Counted from the stretch's first letter, positions 12,331 through 25,330 are shown. The stretch: 64,000 nucleotides of DNA from Undaria pinnatifida (GCA_012845835.1 JABAKD010000019.1:4445994-4509993), one strand, 5' to 3'. Translations and numbers: made by a program. The notes: generated by a model not told the origin, from the sequence alone.

Positions 12331-12744
12331 AGCAGCAGTCTATTGATAGTAGTTAAGCTTTGGAATCATTGTGTGATAACTAGTGATAACGCACTAGACT
12401 ACTCTAATGTTTTAGTACTACTATTGATAGTACAATATCGACCCTGGTGCCAGATGTGGCTGCCAGCTGATGCAAGGTGATGCAGCTACCAAAATAACGT
12501 ACCCTACATACGAGTAGAGCGTATTAACCTGCTGTTATCAGCCTGTTACGTGCGTATACAGCAGTGCCTTTCTTTCTTGTACGCAGTACGCGTATAACCC
12601 TTTGTATTGCTGCTATGACCTTGTACCAGCGCGTATCTTTCTCGTACAGTGCCCTATTACAGCAGTACAGCAGTACTGCGGTTGCGTGCTGTGCTTGTCG
12701 CACTTCTCTGAAAAAAAATGTAGCCATGATGATTTAGACTAAAT

Positions 12745-12895
12745 ACATTGCAGTTCCAAGGGGAGTCACGGACAAATATCCTCATTGAGGACACACACCC
12801 AGTAACACTCGCGATCGGAGTATCACACGCAGCTTCAAAGATGACTTTCGACGAAACCTACGATCTCGCAGCTGGAGTGTAATTTTATTTTTGCA
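12745..12895 (-). repeat. Family C core fragment
   Basis: About 150 bp of the 5' half of the core in reverse orientation (CTCGCAGCTGGAGTG head at about 12870). It ends abruptly before the AAACTATAAAACCCG part. TTTAGACTAAA lies directly outside it at 12733-12743. Confidence 0.75.
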
Positions 12896-13039
12896 GTATA
12901 TCGTAGTCTAAACAACAGCTACTCGTAACGTCGTTGCAATAATTTAGTAAACTATTAATATGCAAAAGTACGAGCCCTTCCACCACCACCACCGCCACCG
13001 AGCCTGTTTTATTTGGCCCTCCCAGTCTTCCTTCTTCTA

Positions 13040-13590
13040 CTTGTTTCTTTTTTCCGGGGTATTTTTTCCCTTTCTTTCCCCCTTGCATGTCCATTTTGGC
13101 TCATGCTCGGGGTATGTTTCTATCTCCCGTGCTTTGGCTCCCCTTTTTATTTATTTATTTATTTATTTATTTTGTCTTGGTTTCTTTCGTTGTTTCTCTC
13201 TTTTACAAGGTATTTTGGTTTAATGAGAAGAACACAAAGGGGGGAGGGGGGGAAACAGGAGGAGTAGAAGGAAAGCCGTCCAAGGGAATGGGGGCAGGGG
13301 GGGCAACCGGAGGAATAGAAGGGAGACCGCGGTGGACGAAGGCAGGAAGGAGATGGCAGACAGGGTAGCAAGGTACCAGGCCGACTAGTAGGTACATAGC
13401 ACTTTTCGTCTTTCTCTGGGGTATTTTTTTCCCCTTTGTTCCCTCCTTGCGTGTCCAGGTTTTTGGCTCGTGTTCGGATTATCTTATTTTGGTTTTACTT
13501 TACTTTATTTTATTTCATTTTATTATGTTTTTTTTCCGAGCTTTGGCTCTCCTTTGCGGTTGGGTTGTTTCTTCGATTTCCCCTTCATTT
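13040..13590. repeat. Diverged tandem duplication, T-rich
   Basis: The segments at about 13040-13150 and 13400-13580 share, in order, GGGGTATTTTTTCCC, CCTTGC(A/G)TGTCCA, TTTGGCTC(A/G)TG and CTTTGGCTC. A (TTTA)n tract is at about 13143-13172 and a (TTTTTG)n tract at about 13650-13690. T-rich open frames here are low complexity. Confidence 0.65.
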
Positions 13591-13909
13591 TGTTTGTTTC
13601 ATTTTTTGTTTTATTTTTATCTTTGTTTTTTTATTTGTTTTCTTATTTTGTTTTTTGTTTTTTGTTTTTGTTTTTGTTTTTGTTTTTGTTTATTTCGTAT
13701 TTCTCTCTTCCAATGTATTTCTGTTGCTGACGTATGTATGTTGTGCCTGTCGTACCCAGTACTAGGGCATGACATTGCGTTGTCGAATGCATTACGATGC
13801 ATTATCTCTGTGTCGTGGCTTGTGACCACAGAGCTGATCTTTCTAGGGTGAAGAATCAGTACGGACACTGGGTGTGCTGGATGTCGACGAGTAGAAGAAC
13901 GGTTTAATG

Positions 13910-13970
13910 TGAAGAACACACACACACACACACACCGCCACCACCACCACCACCACCACCACCACCGCAT
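13910..13970. repeat. (CA)n followed by (CCA)n microsatellite
   Basis: Dinucleotide CA repeats run directly into CCA repeats. A GAAGAACAC phrase just before it recurs near 13215 and 14482. Confidence 0.95.
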
Positions 13971-14136
13971 GAGTACGTAACCAGTACGGGCTGGTGGTGT
14001 TGGTGGTGGTGATGGGTGTACCCAGTACGTGTTGGTGGCAATGGTGGTGGTGGTGGCGGTGGTGATATCATGTGTGGGTCGTAGTGATGGTGGTGTCCAC
14101 CGTGCGTGTGGACGATCATCCGTCCAACTGCTGCTG

Positions 14137-14465
14137 TGTGGATGGATGGATGGATGGATGGATGGATGGATGGATGGATGGATGGATGGATGGATGGATG
14201 GATGGATGGATGGATGGATGGATGGATGGATGGATGGATGGATGGATGGATGGATGGATGGATGGATGGATGGATGGATGGATGGATGGATGGATGGATG
14301 GATGGATGGATGGATGGATGGATGGATGGATGGATGGATGGATGGATGGATGGATGGATGGATGGATGGATGGATGGATGGATGGATGGATGGATGGATG
14401 GATGGATGGATGGATGGATGGATGGAAGGATGGATGGATGGATGGAAGGATGGATGGATGGATGA
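14137..14465. repeat. (GGAT)n tetranucleotide array, about 80 units
   Basis: About 325 bp of GGAT with a few GGAA interruptions near the 3' edge. Because 4 and 3 are coprime, all three frames encode the same peptide cycle (WMDG on this strand, HPSI on the other), which yields several long spurious open frames. Confidence 0.97.
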
Positions 14466-14878
14466 AAACAACAGTTTCTGTGTGAAGAACACTCCCCTCC
14501 CCGACCACAGGCGACCAACCCGGGCAAGCTGGCTGGGCTAATCGGACATCACGTGCAAGCTCTACAAATTTTGAAGGGATTTGGATGCGGTCAGAGGTAG
14601 ATAGATGTGTATCATGCGTAGGGGCATCTGCAGCCGCCGGGATGGTCGAAATCAGCTCCGGAATGGTCGGGTTCGTTGTGTTTGAGGGGCTATTTTTTAT
14701 GCACAGACACACATCTGCAACGAGTCAGCCCAATTAAATTGAGCAACCCTCTTTGGCTTTTGTTTTGGCGTTTGTTTTGGCGTTTAAAAGCTTTGTCGTC
14801 GCAGACAGCCCGGACACGGCTGTCCGCAAGATACGTCGCAGCGCTCTCGCTTCGTTTCATTTTCATAACATTGTAGGC
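14466..14878. other. Unassigned spacer
   Basis: No gene or repeat recognised apart from a local TTTTGGCGTTTG duplication near 14757-14783. Confidence 0.4.
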
Positions 14879-14926
14879 TTTTTTTTTTTTTTTATCCTCC
14901 GGCGGATGGGGAAAAATAAAGCTTTG
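14879..14926 (-). repeat. Poly(A)-ended retroposon 3' end (family R), copy 3 (short)
   Basis: On the minus strand, AAAGCTTTATTTTTCCCC then ATCCGCCGGAGGAT then about 15 A. Only the last 45 bp are shared with copies 1 and 2, so it is a 5'-truncated insertion or an independent capture of the same tail. Confidence 0.65.
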
Positions 14927-16599
14927 TTACATAAACGTTTTAACAATCGTTTGGAGTTATTTCGACGCCAGATTTTGCAGGTGTGCGTCTGGACCTGTAG
15001 CGCGTTCGTTGCCCTTATCGTTTTTTAAATCCCAGACTTTTCGTGTCGAGACATTACAAAACAACCAACCCTCACGTCACTCCCGAATATTTATCGATTC
15101 TAAAGTCTATAGACTAAGGCAGCAGGAAAACGCTGTACTGCGTATCATCTCGCTGACAATCGGTATGGGCGTTCCTCGAGGCGCATAGAAACAACCGATA
15201 CCCGTCTCATCGCTATAATATTTCTGTGAAGAATACTTCTGTGGAGAAATGGTCGCGCAGAAGATTCCCGTACAGATTTTAGTTACTACGATGGAACACA
15301 AAATCTGTTTTTCGCAGCGCATTTTCACGAATTTGGAGTGAAATTTTGACACGTGATTCGGAGCGCTTAGACCATGGCTTACACGGCCTTTTTTCGACTG
15401 AAGCCCAAATCGGGCTTTCTTGCATAATGGTCAGAAAAGGGCTTTTTCGAATCAACTTTTTTGGGCGGAGTTTTCCGACTGGGGGATCTAGTGTGGAAAA
15501 ACCTCAGTGGAAAAAGTTTTAAACCTGCTTTTTGAAAACCCATCGCATCGCTTATCGCACCGCAAAACACACACTCACACGGACGTCCCTCCGCACCAGG
15601 TACCACACAGCAGTATCATACAACAGCGTGGACGTTGTCTTGGCTATTACTGCTGTAGGTTCTCGCCGCAAGTCATCGTGGGGCACCCCTAGGTCCGGTC
15701 GACAGCAGCGTGTATTACACGATGGCAGTAGCGCGCGATATCGATGCCATTTTTCCAAGAACGGCTACGCCTGCTAAAGCTTTGGCGGCTCACGGCTGAG
15801 TGAAGCGCCACGGACGTAGCTTTGGCGGCTTTCGGCTAAGACCAACGCCACCAACCCGCTTGGACGAAGGTTCGCCGCGCGCGAAGCACGCGTTGCTCGC
15901 GAAGACCGCGCGAAGCATACAGCTGCCAACCTATTTTCGACTGCCATACAACAGCATTCCCCTCACACACCAACAGCCTTTAGGAAGGGCACATTAACTA
16001 TAAAATCGACTCGACCGACCTGACGATGAGAAGAAGGACCAGAAGAATCCAGTGGAAACAAAGCCAGTTGAACAGGACCGTTTTCGACTGGGGGTATCCC
16101 ACCGTGTAAGAAATGGCCTCAGTGCTAGGACTTTTCGCGCTGCCCAATATAGTCTATAGACTATGTAGTCTAGTCTATATATTCTTCTCGTGTGCCTATT
16201 TTCTATTTTATCGTGTGTTTTTTTTTTTTTTTCTTGCTACAAAATTGATTCGTATAACCTTTGTTCTTCGATTTTTCGGTTTTTATCAGCTCGTAATAAT
16301 TTGAATAAACCCCTTTTCTATCTGTATGCAAGTTTTCATGTCGAAGTTCGCAAAACTGAACCGTGGAAAACCATTCCGCTGTTGTTGGTGTTTGACTAAA
16401 CCGCACCAGCTAGTATTGTAAATACGAGCACTGTGCATATTTTTTTCACATTGGAGTGTTTTTTCCATCATCTGACATCCAGCACAGCCTAAGGTGTCCG
16501 TGCCTATGATGTGCCTCTTATAGACAGATGGGCTATGAGGCCACAAACTACGAGGCGGGTAAACATTACAAACACGGTAAGAAGGTCATTTTGCCATCA
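14927..16599. other. Unassigned DNA with local repeats
   Basis: TAGCTTTGGCGGCT is repeated at about 15776-15840. Four overlapping TAGTCTA/TAGACTA heptamers are packed at 16150-16177. A T-run lies at about 16217-16232. No gene supported. Confidence 0.4.
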
Positions 16600-16830
16600 T
16601 GCCATGCAATGCTTGCGTTCTTCAGAAAACTCTCTTCTTGGCGAGCTGCGTATGATACTTCGATGGCGCGTGATATGGCCGGGTGCATTCCCTCGTGAAG
16701 GATACAAGTAAGTGACTCTCCTGCTGATACCATGGACCAACAGGACGAAGACATCCACCCAAGGCTTGGTCTGCGCACGGAAACTATATGACCCGCATTG
16801 ACGGGGACATAAACAGACATCGGTTGAATT
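16600..16830 (+). repeat. Old, divergent relative of the family C core
   Basis: It preserves GCTGCGTATGATACTTCG, GGCGCGTGATATGG, GAAGGATACAAG, CCAACAGGACGAAGAC, CTGCGCACGGAAACTATATG and GACGGGGACATAAACAGAC in family C order. Divergence resembles that of the relative at 11715-11900, pointing to an older wave. Confidence 0.6.
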
Positions 16831-17096
16831 CAGAATGCGCCAGCGAAGTAGGTGTAGTGTTGGTTGACTTTTTTGAGTGTAGTATTCGAGGCTACCACGT
16901 TTGTTTGTACGCAAGCGCTAACTAGCGAGCTGCCGTTGTCATACACAAAGCCTATGCCTCCTATAATATCCTATGCCTCCTATAGATGGACGTATTCTAA
17001 TAGGGACTTGTGAAAACTCGCCCAAAAGGCGAAGGCAAGAGTTTGCAATCTTCGATGGAAATCGACGAGCGTCGGAACTCTGCGTCATTGAAACGA

Positions 17097-17140
17097 ATAG
17101 GGGACGACTCCTGTGACCGCGGCTTGTCCAGAGTTTGGAT
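17097..17140 (+). repeat. SINE 3' fragment
   Basis: About 40 bp matching the SINE end: GACTCCTGTGACCGCGGCTTG here against GACACCTGTGACCACGGCTTG at 8180-8200, followed by TCCAGAG. The body and tail are absent. Confidence 0.6.
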
Positions 17141-17699
17141 AGTATACAGTATAGGCCCACCGACAAGAAAATGTCCAGTAAGAAACGTGATGATCAGTTT
17201 TGGACGGACGCTGGGTAATTTTGATTAAGAAATTGTGCTCAGCGGCGAACGCCTCACTAAATTCTATATTGTGGTTTACGCTTAATTTTGTTCAGGGGCG
17301 GTGCCACAAAGACGCTGTTTGAGTAGTCTAATTTGATACACTAACAATATGAGGCTCACTTCTTGTTGGCGAACCTGTACTGCTGTAATCGGGATTAAAA
17401 TATTAGTCTACATTGTTACATGATGGATATATGCCCCCGCTACTTTTATGTCCGGCGAAAAGAGCCGTTATTTACACGAAGTGCCTGCGGGGCGCTTTCC
17501 AGTTCACCGCCGCTGATCGGAAAGACAACGCGCTGCATAATCCGCGAATTCTCCTCCCGGAACGGTCGCTCAAATGTCATACATGCTCCGTGTCAAGTAC
17601 GTTTTAAAACCCGACCAAATACGTTGTTTTTAAGGATAATGCAGTCTAGACTAGTCTAATGGTTTTGTTTTCTGGAGATTATTAAACAAAATGAAAATA

Positions 17700-17950
17700 A
17701 ACTCAAGCTGTGAGATCGAAGATTTCGTCGAAACTCATCTTTGCAAGCTGTGTGATACTCCGATCGCGCGTATTACGGGTTGTGTGTCCTCGTTTAGGAT
17801 ATAGGTCGGCGACTCCCGTTGCGACCACAGTGTAGCTATCAGGGTCAACAGGGTGATGTTAGTCAGTCTTTGCGCGGAAACTATAAAATCCGTTTGTGAG
17901 GGGTACAAAATCTGACCGCTGTGGAGGAAAATGTATCCGTTTGTTAGAAA
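17700..17950 (+). repeat. Family C core without G-run modules
   Basis: Complete core from AACTCAAGCTGTGAGATCG to GAGGAAAATGTATC, close to the copies at 3 and 61 kb. It ends without the G-rich part, so the core can exist alone. Confidence 0.8.
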
Positions 17951-20336
17951 TATCACTAGAGCCGACCTAATGCTGGGTCGCTGGCCGGCTGCTAACACTT
18001 GCCTCTTCTCTGGTCGCACAGCCTACACGGTACCGTCCCTTGCCCTCCGACGTGCGGGCTTACCTAGCTGCGCGAGTCAACCGAAGAGTGATGGCCACCA
18101 ACTACCGTGTGGTGGACCGCTACCAGAGCATGGAACAACAACCCTAAATTCTTTCGCGTCCAAACAAAAAACGCGCTGATTGTAGGGCAAGGAGAAAGCT
18201 GCCGGCCCCTCCCGACGGTGGCCCTCGGCGTCGAGTAATACCCGCTTCAATAGTTCGGTGTCAATGTAGTAGAGAAGTAGTAGCAGTACTATTACTAGTT
18301 GCAGGTGCCAGTGCCGGGGTATTATTGATACTGACGTGGTGCTATGATACCATTGTTTGTCGTTGTGGTGGTAGAACACCTGACAATGAGGACGAACACT
18401 CCGCCTGCATCATATGTTGTGCCACGGCTGCTGTACCTCAGGTATATTCACTGTGAGACTCGCAGGCAAGGCTACCCGGATCGAGTTACCCTGCGTTTTA
18501 AGAAGTATGTTTGCACCAAAGCGTTTATCTGATCCTTCTCCGTGACGTAGGGTCTAGCCGGTTGACGCGGCGATAGGTGGACACCAGGAGATAAGTAGTC
18601 TCATCGGGGCACGAAGGTCAGCGTACGACCGTGACGACGGATACGTGATTTAGTCGGGACGGCCCATCATGTTGGGAAGGATGGTGACACACGAAGTTTC
18701 AATGCTGCATTCACGAACTTGGCCTGCCACTGTGTTCATCGAGGTCTGTCGTAATTTGTACCGGTAATAGATAAGTCTGCGCCTGGGAGTATCGCTCTCG
18801 ACCTGGAACAACTATCCAGCGTACGAATTCCCGTGTTATCCCAACCCTGGCATGACTGGGATCCCCAGCCCCAGCCCTAGCGCTACCACTTCGTAGGCCG
18901 TCTCGCCAATACGCAAGGGCTGGAGTTGAGATAATGGTGCGTGTGGCGGATTTTTTTCTGGTAAAAGATGCGTAGGCGGCAACGAATGAGCTGTGAACCT
19001 CCCTCTTTGGTGTAAAGAAGGAAACATCAGATGGAAAGGCAATGTTTTCGAAGGCAAAATATAGGAACGAAAACGACAATTGCAAATGCAATGGTGGGAA
19101 AATATACATCGCGAACGGAATAGACAGAGCCGTCCCCGATCGTCACCAGGGATAATGACCAAGATATAATAGGGTGAGTGTAGTCTACGCGCTGTGCTAC
19201 TAACCAACCGTCCCCCCGACAACGACATTCACTGCAATGTATGCTGGCAAGCTATTCATAGTATGCCCTGGAATCCTACTAGCATCTAGACACCAGGTAG
19301 CTAATATCTTCAAAATATTCATGTTAACAAAGAGCCACAATACCATCATGTCAGCGAATGTTATATCGGTCCGACGCCTATTCTATGCCATTTAGTTTTT
19401 ACTCACGCCTAGGGACCGCACTTTTCGAAGAGATAAGTACTAACCTCAAAGTTGATATTCCATTACGCCTCGATAAGGCATCAGCTTAGAGAACCTGGTA
19501 ATCAGTGTGTTCCATCGCAATATCTACACAACGGCAGAAACACGAAGATCATCACGATCGACTATCCCCACAGCGCATCGATTTACTATGGAAATATAGT
19601 ACCCTTCAAGCATTGCAGATTCGGCAGGCTGTCGTTCGTACCGTAAACCTGGTCTACGACACCATTATAATCTCCCAATCGCCATGGACGGTCGTTTTCA
19701 TGCATTGCCTCGAGCGTTGAGTTTCAGCATTTACTGATTGCAACCACCTTTACAGTCGGGTTCAGTGTCATACGTAGTAATTGCCCAAATATTCACCGTT
19801 GCAAAAACAAAAGTATTGGTGCACAAGACACAGATAACCCTTCACGCGAACGTGAGCATTGCCGGGCAAACTGTCAAGTGCTACGCACGCATAGTCCATC
19901 TTCACCCGACACAGTCGAAGCCGATGTAGTGCTTTTACCTAAACCACCAACAGCAGTGTGCAGATGCCCGGCGTGCTGTGTCTGCATCCAACGTCGGAAC
20001 GGCCGGGAAACATTAGAAGCAGGCCTAAATTCTTTATAACATACTTTTTAGCGCTTCTACCGAGAAGCAAGCTGTCGGACCATGGATTGTTCCGGCATTT
20101 GCTGGGACATTCATGTGTTCTCCAAGCGCGCCAGCCGGAAAATATGCTACAGAACTCGTATGTCGTCGTTCTTGAAGTCGAAAAACGACGGGTGCTACGA
20201 TAAGAGTGCACCACCTTTTTTTTGAGGGTTTATACTTTTTTAGACCTTAAGATCTTTGAAAAAAAACTGATATGGAGAAATCTAAAACTACTACCGGGCG
20301 AAAAATCATATAGTCTAGGTAAACAACGAGAGAGTC
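17951..20336. other. Unassigned DNA, no supported gene
   Basis: Open frames of up to about 130 codons occur on both strands and overlap. None has a recognisable domain. No tRNA-like boxes or terminal repeats were found. Confidence 0.4.
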
Positions 20337-20573
20337 ATTCTATGGTAGCCCCCCCAATACTTCTTTCACGAAATCACCGGTTTTGAAACCAACTCCCGGC
20401 CGCACCTCCTGAAATACGGTGTCCCTTGCCACCCCGACGTCATCGTTCGAAAATGTTTTGCCAACAGGAAAATATACGGAGACGTTTCTTAAGAAACACT
20501 CTTCTTTGTGTCGAGCAGCCATGAAACGTTCGTTAAAAAACATCGTTGTTTTATGGGGGGGCTATCAAAGAAT
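20337..20573. mobile_element. 237-bp MITE, copy 1
   Basis: The left terminus ATTCTATGGTAGCCCCCCC and the reverse complement of the right terminus ATTCTTTGATAGCCCCCCC match at 17 of 19 positions. A second element at 26588-26824 has the same length and shares internal blocks such as AACTCCCGGCC and GGAAAATAT. It encodes no transposase. It lies about 110 bp upstream of the beta-helix gene start and could supply regulatory sequence (inference). The target duplication is not clear. Confidence 0.75.
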
Positions 20574-20681
20574 CAGTCGAGAATCATCCATAAAAGTTGT
20601 TGTTTTTCCCACTTTTTTGGGTTAAGGAGCCCTGTCATTTCAGAGACCATTTTAGGCGAGAAGTGCAAACTCTATCGTAGC

Positions 20682-21840
20682 ATGCATCTCAAATACATGT
20701 AAGCACCGCCTTGTTCTCGAAGTAACGTTGTATTCTTCATGTTCGCAATGAATCGCACGAATCGTTCGCAGGACATTCACCGCGAGAGTTCTGCTCTTTA
20801 CACTACTTCCTAGCGTCTGCCATGGCTTGGTCGAAACGTGCGAAGAGCTACAGGCTGCGTTTGACCTGACCAAGACCCAAGATGTCGTCATCGAAATGCA
20901 CCCCTTCCAAGAGATCGACTGCGGGGATATCACCACCATGAGCATGGACTCCAACTCTCTCACCGTCGAATCAAGCGAGGACATTACCAGTTTTCTCGGG
21001 AACTCCAACCTTCATCAGGTCCGGTTTGAGGTGACGAACGGGGCGAAGTTATATTGGGAAACCAACGCAATCTTCTATGGAACAGACGGGCAAGATGTGA
21101 ACGGAGGGGGGTTGTTCGTGGGGGAGGGTTCGACCGTCCGGTTCTTGAACGACGTGGAAATGGTCGACTTTGGCGTCCGGCCCGTGCTCGAAGACGGTTC
21201 TGATTACGCCTCGTACGTTCTTAGTGGAGGATGCGTCTACACGGATGGGTACTTCAGGGTAGATGGAGTGGCCACCTTCAACAACTGCGATGTGAGGGAT
21301 GGCCCAGGCGGCGCAGTGTACGTCGGCGTTGAGGGTTCTGTGCTGTTCAACGGAGGCCTGGATGTATCCGAGATTAGCATCTTTGGCGAGTTTGGAACCT
21401 ACGGAGCAGGAATCTACAACGATGGCAAGGTCAACATCAAAGGAGACGCTAAGTTCGAATCGCTTGCCGCTCGGGCGGGTGGGGGAATATACAACGCGGA
21501 AAATGCGCAGTTCCGCTTCAAGAACAGTGCGAAAGCTCTATTTATAGACTGCACGGCGAACGACAGTACCGGAAGCGCGATATTCAACGAAGGGTACTTG
21601 AAGTTTTCGGGGCCAGCCTTGTTCGTCGAATCGTCATCTGCCCCTACTATCTACGTTGGGTCCGAAGGCAAAACTGTTCTCTCGGGAAACTCCGTATTTT
21701 GGGACACGTACGACGATTCCACCTCTCCCGCGATTTACGTAAACACGGGGGGCGAGCTGACTATTCCCAGCTCTGTCACGTTCGTTGACGCGGCCACCGA
21801 CTGCGATATGGTGGAATACCGGGATGACGAATCTTGCTAA
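20682..21840 (+). CDS. Secreted right-handed beta-helix protein, two exons
   Basis: I see a long exon (20772-21840, TAA stop at the end) without its own ATG, and a 17-nt candidate first exon (20682-20698). They are separated by a 73-bp intron with GTAAGC at 20699 and CGCAG ending at 20771. Splicing gives 361 residues beginning MHLKYM, followed by a hydrophobic stretch and a plausible signal peptidase site after VCHG (residue 24). The mature part begins LVETCEELQ. It is made of short repeats with GGGLF, GGAVYVG, GAGIYN, GGGIYN and GSAIFN turns about every 25-45 residues, typical of right-handed parallel beta-helices. Acidic, few Cys, no transmembrane anchor. The role is unknown: secreted cell-wall or adhesion protein is inference, and no catalytic residues were recognised. 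Reading is clean over the whole exon. The short intron is the least certain part; the second exon alone is well supported. Confidence 0.72.
20699..20771 (+). other. Candidate intron of the beta-helix gene
   Basis: The donor GTAAGC and acceptor TTCGCAG join the phase-2 exon end (codon begun by AT) to G, recreating an ATG codon and continuing in frame with the long exon. Without splicing the first exon stops at once with TAA (20700-20702), and the long exon has no ATG between an upstream stop (20749-20751) and the hydrophobic segment. At 73 bp the intron is short. A competing acceptor at 20812-20813 would remove the hydrophobic segment. Confidence 0.55.
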
Positions 21841-24800
21841 TGATAAGAACGTCGAAATTATTTGTCGTTTTCTCTATGTTTCACCCTTGGTGGGAGGGGG
21901 AGGGTCACGGACGGGAGGGTGCCTGTCCCAGTGTGACGTTCATTTTACGATTCCCAATATAACGAATTTGAGTTACAAATTCTATAATGCCCGCGACGGT
22001 GGCGGTAGAGGTGGAAACAGTTGCCAGGCGTAGCTTCTTGTGTTTTCAAGGTCAAGGTCGTCTTTGCTCGTCGTTTGTTCGCCTTAGCAGAAGCTGTGAG
22101 GTGATGGTTTGATTTGGTCGTGAAAATGCGCTTCAAACGGCAAAGCTGCAAGGTACATGGCAACTTGTTTGCAGTCAGGACAATCGCACATGATGCCATC
22201 TTGTTGGCAGCTATACTGCGCTGGGAATGGGAGACTTTGCGTCGCTATACAGTTGCGAGGGGCGTCATGTCTACCAACACCAGGCACTGGGCTAGGCTAG
22301 AAATCGGAAAGGCCAAGTCATGTACCAGTGTACGTGGTGTAACTTTTAATGATGCCACTGCCATGGTCCACTGCATGTGTGATCTCCTTAAACCCAATTG
22401 CCTCTGGGTGCGTTCTAATAATTTTGGTCGACGGTTACAGAAGAACAGTGGGTGCTGCGCTACGGTTTTTGCCTTGACGGCGATGCGTATGAAGCTTGCT
22501 TGTGGTTTGGTGTCTCGTTAGTAGCCTAGACTCGCATACTAGAAGGGACGAAAACCACATGCATACGTGTACCGCACTAGTGCCTCTTCGACAGGTCGAA
22601 TTTAGTAAAGGTTTTCGCCTCAATAATATTTTCAGGGCTTGTGACACTTGATGAAGAATCCCAACCCCAGTACAAAGTACTCTATTTCGGTTCGTTGCGT
22701 TGTTTGTGGAGTTTTTACCCAATAACTATTTTTGATGCCAACCGTGCGGCCAGTCCCGCATCGTAATTGTGTCCGCTTCGCGGTTGTTTGTCGTTGGTTC
22801 GTTCAGTCCCTCGCGAAGGTAAACATCAAAGAAGCTGTTAGCATAGTCGTTGGTGCGTAGTGTTGTGGTCATCTAAGCACCCCACTGTATGCGGACAGCA
22901 CAAAGGCGTGGGACCTAGGTTTGGGAAATTTCCTAAAAATATTCAAAGCCACGACTTCAAAAAAGACCATGGAACATCAAAGCAATAACCACCAAAATAA
23001 TTTTCCGAACGATAAACATGGTGAACTTCAGGTGTCGTGCAACTCACACAGAGGTACCTCTAGGCAGCTTGCGCGCCTTACCATCCGCAGATGAGGGATC
23101 GATCGGACACGATTCTGTTGACGTCGGACCATGTCGTCTTATGGAACATGTCAGTGTGACCGGCATGCATTCTGGGGCAAATAACTCAAACTTCTGCCGG
23201 TTGGTGTGTCCGTCTTTCCAGGCCGTGATGCAGGAAACTTTCGCCAACGTTGCTTGTATTATGCCTACGGGACCATACGAGCCTAATTGTCGCAATAGCA
23301 TATATTGGTCTTAACATAACGTCGGTTTTGTCGTTGTTGTCAGCACTGATTCACGTCAAACGAGAATGACATGACACGAACAGCATGTAGTTCGAAATAT
23401 GATGTGCCTGCTGCTCCATTTCATCAGCACCGGTACAGGAGCAGCACGCAAGCGATTATTACCGAATTGTGCGGATTTAAACTATACTTCGTACGTCGAA
23501 ACCCCCTTGGCGAGAACTTTCTAATTAGCGTACCAGATCTTTTCGAAGCGAAATGTGAAGCTTTGGGTGCCAGGACAACCTTGTCTTCACAAGTGACGTT
23601 CCATAAATCAATAAGAACATTAGAAAAATCTCAGCGACTATATGTTCTTGCGATAAATCCCATCGCGGGCGTGTAAAAGCTCGCTATCTCACAGCCTTTT
23701 CAATGTATCAATTCAACCCCGACATTGTCCGATGGAACCCACTGAAACGCACTCGACTCAAACTAGACTCAATTCCGCCCCGTTTCTTGTATCAATGTAT
23801 TCGGACGTGGTTGTAGGTTTTGAAAGATTAGCTATCCCTTCGCTAATTCATTGCCAAATTTTTGTATGAGCATTACCGTCACGTACCTCTGAGAGACGCC
23901 GCGATAGGTATATATATATACTCGTGTAAAAAATTTGGATAGGAAACAAAATTGCAGTTGTTGTTTATTTACCTTTTTTTCGAAGTTCTGTTCGTCAAAC
24001 ATTGAGCGATAGTCCATACGGGATTGGTCAAACACGAGTCCCAATCCAAGCATCGTGGCAAGCACTCTATCTGCGGGCATTGTTCAATCGTTTCCCAAAA
24101 CTAATCTTCTTAAACACAGTATGAAGAGGTGTCCTGGAGATTTGGAGGATCCAAGGGTGGTGCCTCCATGATGACACCAACAAAATACGATAGTATTAAC
24201 ATTAAAACGACCATAGAGCGCGAGCCTTCGTGAGGTGGGTGTGTGGGGGTGTAGGTTGCAGCGTGTAAGGAATAAGTACGTAATTTTTAGAGCTGACCCT
24301 CGCTCATCAACGTGATTTTGATGAACTGCTTGGCAAAACTGTCGCAGTTTTCGCCCCGACGTTCTGCATCCTCCACGTTCCGAGATGCGGGGAAACTCAA
24401 CACGGTCAACAAATCATGGCGAAATTCCGTTTTGTACCATTTAGTATGCCGCGTCGATTGTAGTCGTCGCATTTGTACTGATGCATAACCCAATTACAGG
24501 GCAAGCCCGGACAATTCGTCCATGCGCCGACCATTTAACAAACCATCACACGAAGTTTTTCTTGTAATACCAGGTGTGCGACGAAGTCAATCCATCCCTA
24601 TCACGCGCCTTTGTGCGCTGCATCGCGTCGTTCATCTTTTTGTACCCGTCTGCAACACACACCTTGCGGTCATTAGTCGGTCGCTCCCACTCCTTGATAC
24701 AACATGTCAACGTCGACAACACATCTTCCAGGAAAGCTCTCGGGGATTGTGAGGAGGGGAGCTTCGAACAACGCACATCTCTCCAACAGCGTAAATTGGG

Positions 24801-25330
24801 ACGATATCGGGGTAGTCTACATATTGCTCTGTGCATGTCTATACGTAAACCGGACGATATCGGTGTACTTATTGCACTGTGTAATAGAGTGTCGGTGGCA
24901 TCCTTGCGCTCAGTGGCCGCGCCCTTCGTGTATTCGTAGGCCGATTGCCACTGGTATACCGTAGGTACATATCCGTTTCGAGCTCTCACGGTTGTGAGCT
25001 CCATCATAGGGTTGTATATCTTGCAAAGAGGCGTTTAAGCCTCATTATTACGAGGTTTGGGGGAATCTATAGTCTCAATTCCGTTTGTTTCGAACAGTCG
25101 CATCTGCGATCTTCTTCACAAATATGGATGATTAGTTGACAGGCTTTGATTGGCAGGTGATATGCATCTACGACTATTCAGGGTGGGCTAATGTACTAAA
25201 GTGTCAGTATAGCTGGCAATAGATTCGGTAAGATATCTCACGGAGTCATGGTATATTGGACCACAAGAAGTTTCTCTTAAACAGAATATTCTTAGTGGAG
25301 CGGACAACCCGTAGAATCTAGCTAGCTTTT
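21841..25330. other. Unassigned DNA, no supported gene
   Basis: Open frames at 22114-22521 (+), 23371-23676 (+) and 24546-25007 (-) are the longest. None shows a domain, a signal peptide or splice sites that build a longer product. A short AT repeat lies at 23912-23920. Confidence 0.4.

Noticed and set aside
13617..14712. Long open frames encoding repeated HPSI or WMDG peptides
   Set aside because: They are the six-frame reading of the (GGAT)n array; no unique sequence of coding quality flanks it.
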